Positions 32,385 through 35,537 of a DNA stretch of 35,537 nucleotides are shown here, piece by piece. How positions within the stretch are numbered: the stretch's first letter is position 1; each line of letters opens with the position of its first letter. The position numbers and the translations under genes were made by a program. Below the pieces are notes generated by a model that was not told the origin of the DNA, made no database searches, and saw only the letters and a list, made by a program, of their open reading frames with translations. The stretch spans positions 1-35,537 of the forward strand of contig NZ_JAFLRF010000051.1 in assembly GCF_017315705.1 (NCBI RefSeq). The letters run 5' to 3'. This DNA is from Trinickia mobilis (lineage in GTDB: Bacteria; Pseudomonadota; Gammaproteobacteria; Burkholderiales; Burkholderiaceae).

Positions 32385-35300
32385 CACACCTCCCCTGGGC
32401 GCGCGCTCGCGCTGCGGCCCCTAAAGCGCTGCGCGAGGCGGTCGAACATCAGGTAGATGACGGGCGTCGTGAAGAGCGTGAGCAGCTGGCTCAAAGTCAG
32501 GCCGCCGATGATCGCGAGACCGAGCGGCCGGCGCAGCTCGGAGCCCGTGCCGGTGCCGAGCAGCATCGGCAACGCGCCGAGCATGGCGGCCAGCGTCGTC
32601 ATCAGGATCGGCCGGAAACGCAGCAGCGACGCCTCGAAGATCGCCTCCCGCGGCGGCTTGCCGTGCACGCGCTCGGCCTCGAGCGCGAAGTCGACCATCA
32701 TGATCGCGTTCTTCTTGACGATGCCGATCAACAGCACGATGCCGATGATGCCGATCACGTCGAGGTCGCTGCCCGCCATCATCAGCGCGAGCAGCGCGCC
32801 GATCCCGGCGGAAGGCAGCGTCGAGAGGATCGTCACCGGATGGATGTAGCTCTCGTAGAGCACGCCGAGCACGATGTACACGGCGGCGAGCGCGGCGATC
32901 AGCAGATACACCTCGCTCGAGAGCGAATCCTCGAACGCTTGCGCGGCGCCCTGGAACGCCGATTGGATCGACGGCGGCAGATTCACCGCCTGCTCGGCCT
33001 GCCGGATGCGCTCGACCGCCGTGGACAGCGACGCGTCCTTCGCGAGGTTGAAGGAGATCGTCACGGCCGGAAACTGCGCGAGATGGCTGATCACGAGCGG
33101 CGAGCGCGTGAGGCTGATCTTCGCGATGCCTTTGAGCGGCACTTGCCCGCTGCTGCTCGTCTGGCTCGGCAGGTAGAGGTTGCCGAGCGAGGCCACGTCG
33201 GGCAGCGACTCGGGCTTCGCCACGAGGATCACGCGGTACTGGTCGGACTGCTGGAAGATCGTCGAGACGATGCGCTGGCCGAGCGCGTCGTAGAGCGCGT
33301 TGTCGATCGTCGCCGCCGTGATGCCGTAGCGGGCGGCCAGTTGCCGGTTCACTTCGACGTTGACGCTCATGCCGTCGGTATTGAGGTCGCTCTCGACGTC
33401 CGTGATCGACGGGATCTGCTTCATCTTCTCGACGAGCGCGGGCACGTATTGGTTGAACGCCTGCTGGTTCGGCCCGCGCAAGACGAACTTGTATTGATTC
33501 GGCGAGACCGTCGTGTCGAGCGTCAAATCCTGCTCGGGCTGCAGATAGAGCTTGATGCCGGACACGCCGGCGACTTCGTCCTGCAGGCGCCGCGCGATTT
33601 CGAAGGCGGTGAGCGAGCGGTCGTCGCGCGGCTTCAGGTTGATCAGGAAGCGACCGTTGTTCAGCGTCGTGTTGGTGCCGTCGATGCCGACGTAGGACGT
33701 GACCGACACGACGTCGGGATCTTTCAGGATCGCGTCGGCGAGCGCGGCCTGGCGCGTAACCATCGTCTTGTAGGACACCGAGTTGTCCGCGACGCTGATC
33801 CCCTGGATCACGCCCACGTCCTGCACCGGGAACAGCCCCTTCGGAATGACGGCGTACAGCACCACGGTCAGCACCAGCGTGCCGAGCGCGACGAGCAGCG
33901 TGAGCGTCTGGTGTTCGAGCACCCAGCGCAGTCCGAGGTCGTAGGCGTGGAGCGTCTTGTTGAACAGGCCCTCGCTCACGCGCTCGAAGCGGCTCGGATG
34001 CCGCTGCGCCTGCGCGCGCAGAATCCGCGCGCACATCATCGGCACGACGGTCAGCGACACCACGGCCGAGATCACGATCGTGACCGCGAGCGTGATCGCG
34101 AACTCGCTGAAAAGCCGCCCGATCACGCCGCCCATGAACAACAGCGGAATCAGCACCGCGATAAGCGACACGGTCAGCGACAGGATCGTGAAGCCGATCT
34201 GCCCGGCCCCTTCGAGCGCCGCTTCGAGCGGGCTCATGCCCTCCTCCAGATAGCGCACGATGTTCTCGATCATCACGATCGAATCGTCGACCACGAAGCC
34301 GGTCGCGATGATCAGCGCCATCAGCGAGAGGTTGTCGATCGAGAAGTTGAGCTCGTACATCACCGCGACCGTGCCGATCAGCGAAACCGGCACCGAGATG
34401 CTCGGGATGATCGTCGCCGGCAGGTTGCGCAGGAACACGAAGATCACCGCCACGACCAGCGCGATGGCGAGCAGCAATTCGAAGGCCGCATCCGATACCG
34501 ACGAGCGGATCACGCCCGTGCTGTCGCCGACGATCGTCACCTGCATCCCCGCGGGCAGCGCGGATTCGAGCACGGGCAATTGCTTCTTGATCTGGTTGAC
34601 CGTGGCGATCACGTTCGCGCCCGGCTGGCGCTGCACGTTGAGCACGATCGCGGGCGTGCGGTTGTACCAGGCGCCGCGCTCGACATCCTCGGCGGCCTGG
34701 CTCACGCGCGCGACGTCGCGCAAGTAGACCGGCGCGCCGTTCTGGTAGGCGACGACCGTGTTCAAGTAGTCGGCGGGGTCGGAGATCTGGTCGTTGGCGT
34801 TGATCGTGTAGTCGAGCTCGGGGCCGTCGAAGTTGCCTTTCGGCTGGCTGACGTTGACGTTCGCGAGGAGCGAGCGCAGGTCGTCGATATTGAGGCCGTA
34901 GGCGGCGAGCTTTTGCGGGTCGGCCTCGACGCGCACCGCCGGCACATTGCCGCCCGCCGTCGTCACGACGCCTACGCCCGGCACTTCGGAGATTTTCGTG
35001 GCGAGGCGGTTGTTCGCCGCGTCCTCCAATTGCGTCAGCGACATCGATTTCGACGTCACCGCGAGCGTCAGGATCGGCTGGTCGGCGGGGTTCACCTTCG
35101 CGTAGGTCGGCGGCGCCGGCAGGCCGCTCGGCAGGAAGCTGTTGGCCGCGTTGATCGCCTGCTGGACGTTCTGCTCGGCGATGTCGAGGTTCAGCGACAG
35201 ATCGAACTGCAGCGTGATGACCGACGCGCCTTCCGAGCTGTACGAAATCATCTGCTGGAGGCCGGGGATCTCGCCGAGCTGCACTTCGAGCGGCGCGGTG

Positions 35301-35488
35301 ACCGTCGTCGCCATCACGTTCGGGCTCGCGCCCGGGTAGAACGTCTGCACCTGGATCGTCGGGTAGTCGACTTGGGGCAGCGACGACACCGGCAGAAAGC
35401 GCACGGCGACGAGCCCCACCAGCACGAGCGCGATCATCAACAGCGACGTGGCGACCGGCCGGAGGATGAACAGGCGGGAGATGTTCAT
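32384..35488 (-). CDS. mdtB: MdtB/MuxB-like RND efflux permease
   Basis: A 1034-residue RND subunit, close to the length of E. coli MdtB (1040) and colinear with it: LFILRPVATSLLMIALVLVG, VDYPTIQVQTFYPGASPNVM, AYQNGAPVYLRDVA, NVQRQPGANVIATV. The TM4 pair is Asp401-Asp402 (GFVVDDSIVMIEN) and the TM10 lysine is kept (GIVKKNAIMMVDFA). It should assemble with the MdtC-like subunit into a mixed trimer driven by the proton gradient. It follows the fusion-protein gene by 18 bp. The ribosome-binding site is weak (GCGGGGCGCACGCCG before the ATG). Confidence 0.93.
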   Translation of the reverse strand: MNISRLFILRPVATSLLMIALVLVGLVAVRFLPVSSLPQVDYPTIQVQTFYPGASPNVMATTVTAPLEVQLGEIPGLQQMISYSSEGASVITLQFDLSLNLDIAEQNVQQAINAANSFLPSGLPAPPTYAKVNPADQPILTLAVTSKSMSLTQLEDAANNRLATKISEVPGVGVVTTAGGNVPAVRVEADPQKLAAYGLNIDDLRSLLANVNVSQPKGNFDGPELDYTINANDQISDPADYLNTVVAYQNGAPVYLRDVARVSQAAEDVERGAWYNRTPAIVLNVQRQPGANVIATVNQIKKQLPVLESALPAGMQVTIVGDSTGVIRSSVSDAAFELLLAIALVVAVIFVFLRNLPATIIPSISVPVSLIGTVAVMYELNFSIDNLSLMALIIATGFVVDDSIVMIENIVRYLEEGMSPLEAALEGAGQIGFTILSLTVSLIAVLIPLLFMGGVIGRLFSEFAITLAVTIVISAVVSLTVVPMMCARILRAQAQRHPSRFERVSEGLFNKTLHAYDLGLRWVLEHQTLTLLVALGTLVLTVVLYAVIPKGLFPVQDVGVIQGISVADNSVSYKTMVTRQAALADAILKDPDVVSVTSYVGIDGTNTTLNNGRFLINLKPRDDRSLTAFEIARRLQDEVAGVSGIKLYLQPEQDLTLDTTVSPNQYKFVLRGPNQQAFNQYVPALVEKMKQIPSITDVESDLNTDGMSVNVEVNRQLAARYGITAATIDNALYDALGQRIVSTIFQQSDQYRVILVAKPESLPDVASLGNLYLPSQTSSSGQVPLKGIAKISLTRSPLVISHLAQFPAVTISFNLAKDASLSTAVERIRQAEQAVNLPPSIQSAFQGAAQAFEDSLSSEVYLLIAALAAVYIVLGVLYESYIHPVTILSTLPSAGIGALLALMMAGSDLDVIGIIGIVLLIGIVKKNAIMMVDFALEAERVHGKPPREAIFEASLLRFRPILMTTLAAMLGALPMLLGTGTGSELRRPLGLAIIGGLTLSQLLTLFTTPVIYLMFDRLAQRFRGRSASARPGEV

Positions 35489-35506
35489 CGGCGTGCGCCC
35501 CGCGGC

Positions 35507-35537
35507 TTACGAGGCTTGCGACGCGGCGCCGGCCGCG
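35507..35537 (-). CDS. C-terminal tail of an upstream gene, probably the MdtA-like fusion protein
   Basis: The minus strand enters the window in a frame reading AAGAASQAS then TAA at 35509-35507, 18 bp before the MdtB-like start. Ala/Ser/Gln-rich tails are common on MdtA-type adaptors, and the conserved order mdtA-mdtB-mdtC makes that the likely identity. Only nine codons are visible, so the assignment rests on context. Confidence 0.4.
   Translation of the reverse strand, partial: AAGAASQAS

Noticed and set aside
1..35537. tRNA, rRNA, CRISPR arrays, phage or toxin-antitoxin genes
   Set aside because: No cloverleaf, rRNA-like stretch, regular repeat-spacer array or recognisable phage or toxin-antitoxin protein was seen on reading both strands; a covariance-model scan could not be run.

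Overview
The window looks like a chromosomal accessory region of a beta-proteobacterium, most likely Burkholderiaceae (Paraburkholderia, Caballeronia, Trinickia or Burkholderia). Signs are the high G+C coding bias with long antisense open frames, a DUF4148 secretory small protein, a Porin_4-type trimeric porin, an OprD-type porin, many LysR regulators, NodT-type outer-membrane efflux lipoproteins and a G+C-rich multi-hairpin intergenic element. This assignment is an inference; there is no rRNA or housekeeping marker here.

Left part (1-6050): a truncated NCS1 nucleobase/hydantoin permease (minus strand) lies divergent from a two-gene regulator operon, a MocR-type GntR/aminotransferase fusion whose stop overlaps the start of a close RutR homologue (TetR family). 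An OprD-type porin follows on the minus strand. The permease and the porin are each preceded by the same 115-bp upstream block (91 of 115 bases identical by hand count, no gaps). Each copy holds a degenerate match to the E. coli RutR operator. I read this as a RutR-controlled uptake module for a pyrimidine-like or hydantoin-like compound.

Degraded strip (6050-7150): an internally deleted SAM methyltransferase pseudogene and little else.

Catabolic island (7150-15000): a LysR gene, then a minus-strand operon for a Rieske oxygenase with its flavin/2Fe-2S reductase, an AtoE-type fatty-acid permease, a family III CoA-transferase and an enoyl-CoA hydratase-like protein that lacks one canonical catalytic Glu. 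A LysR gene sits just upstream of the operon. Between them is a perfect 9-3-9 inverted repeat (LysR type, T-N11-A) centred about 66 bp upstream of the start expected from a good sigma-70 promoter. The substrate is unknown; the gene set suggests import, CoA activation and side-chain processing combined with a monooxygenase or demethylase step.

Scrambled junction (15040-16540): an intact LysR gene sits behind an IS5-type transposase N-terminal remnant, a LysR-type divergent promoter, an internally deleted LysR N-terminus and a truncated tautomerase. A 149-bp stretch here is an inverted copy (about 90%) of the promoter and first seven codons of the LysR gene at 7155.

Right part: a 14-TM DHA2 MFS exporter with an adjacent LysR gene, a Porin_4 porin, a DUF4148 small protein, and two RND efflux systems facing each other. 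The plus-strand system (21552-27376) has the unusual order permease, fusion protein, outer-membrane factor. The minus-strand system (35537-27410) is MdtABC-like: fusion-protein tail, MdtB, MdtC and outer-membrane factor. The two outer-membrane factor genes converge on one shared stem-loop that includes both stop codons. MdtB and MdtC are separated by a palindrome array that is itself an open frame overlapping both flanking genes.
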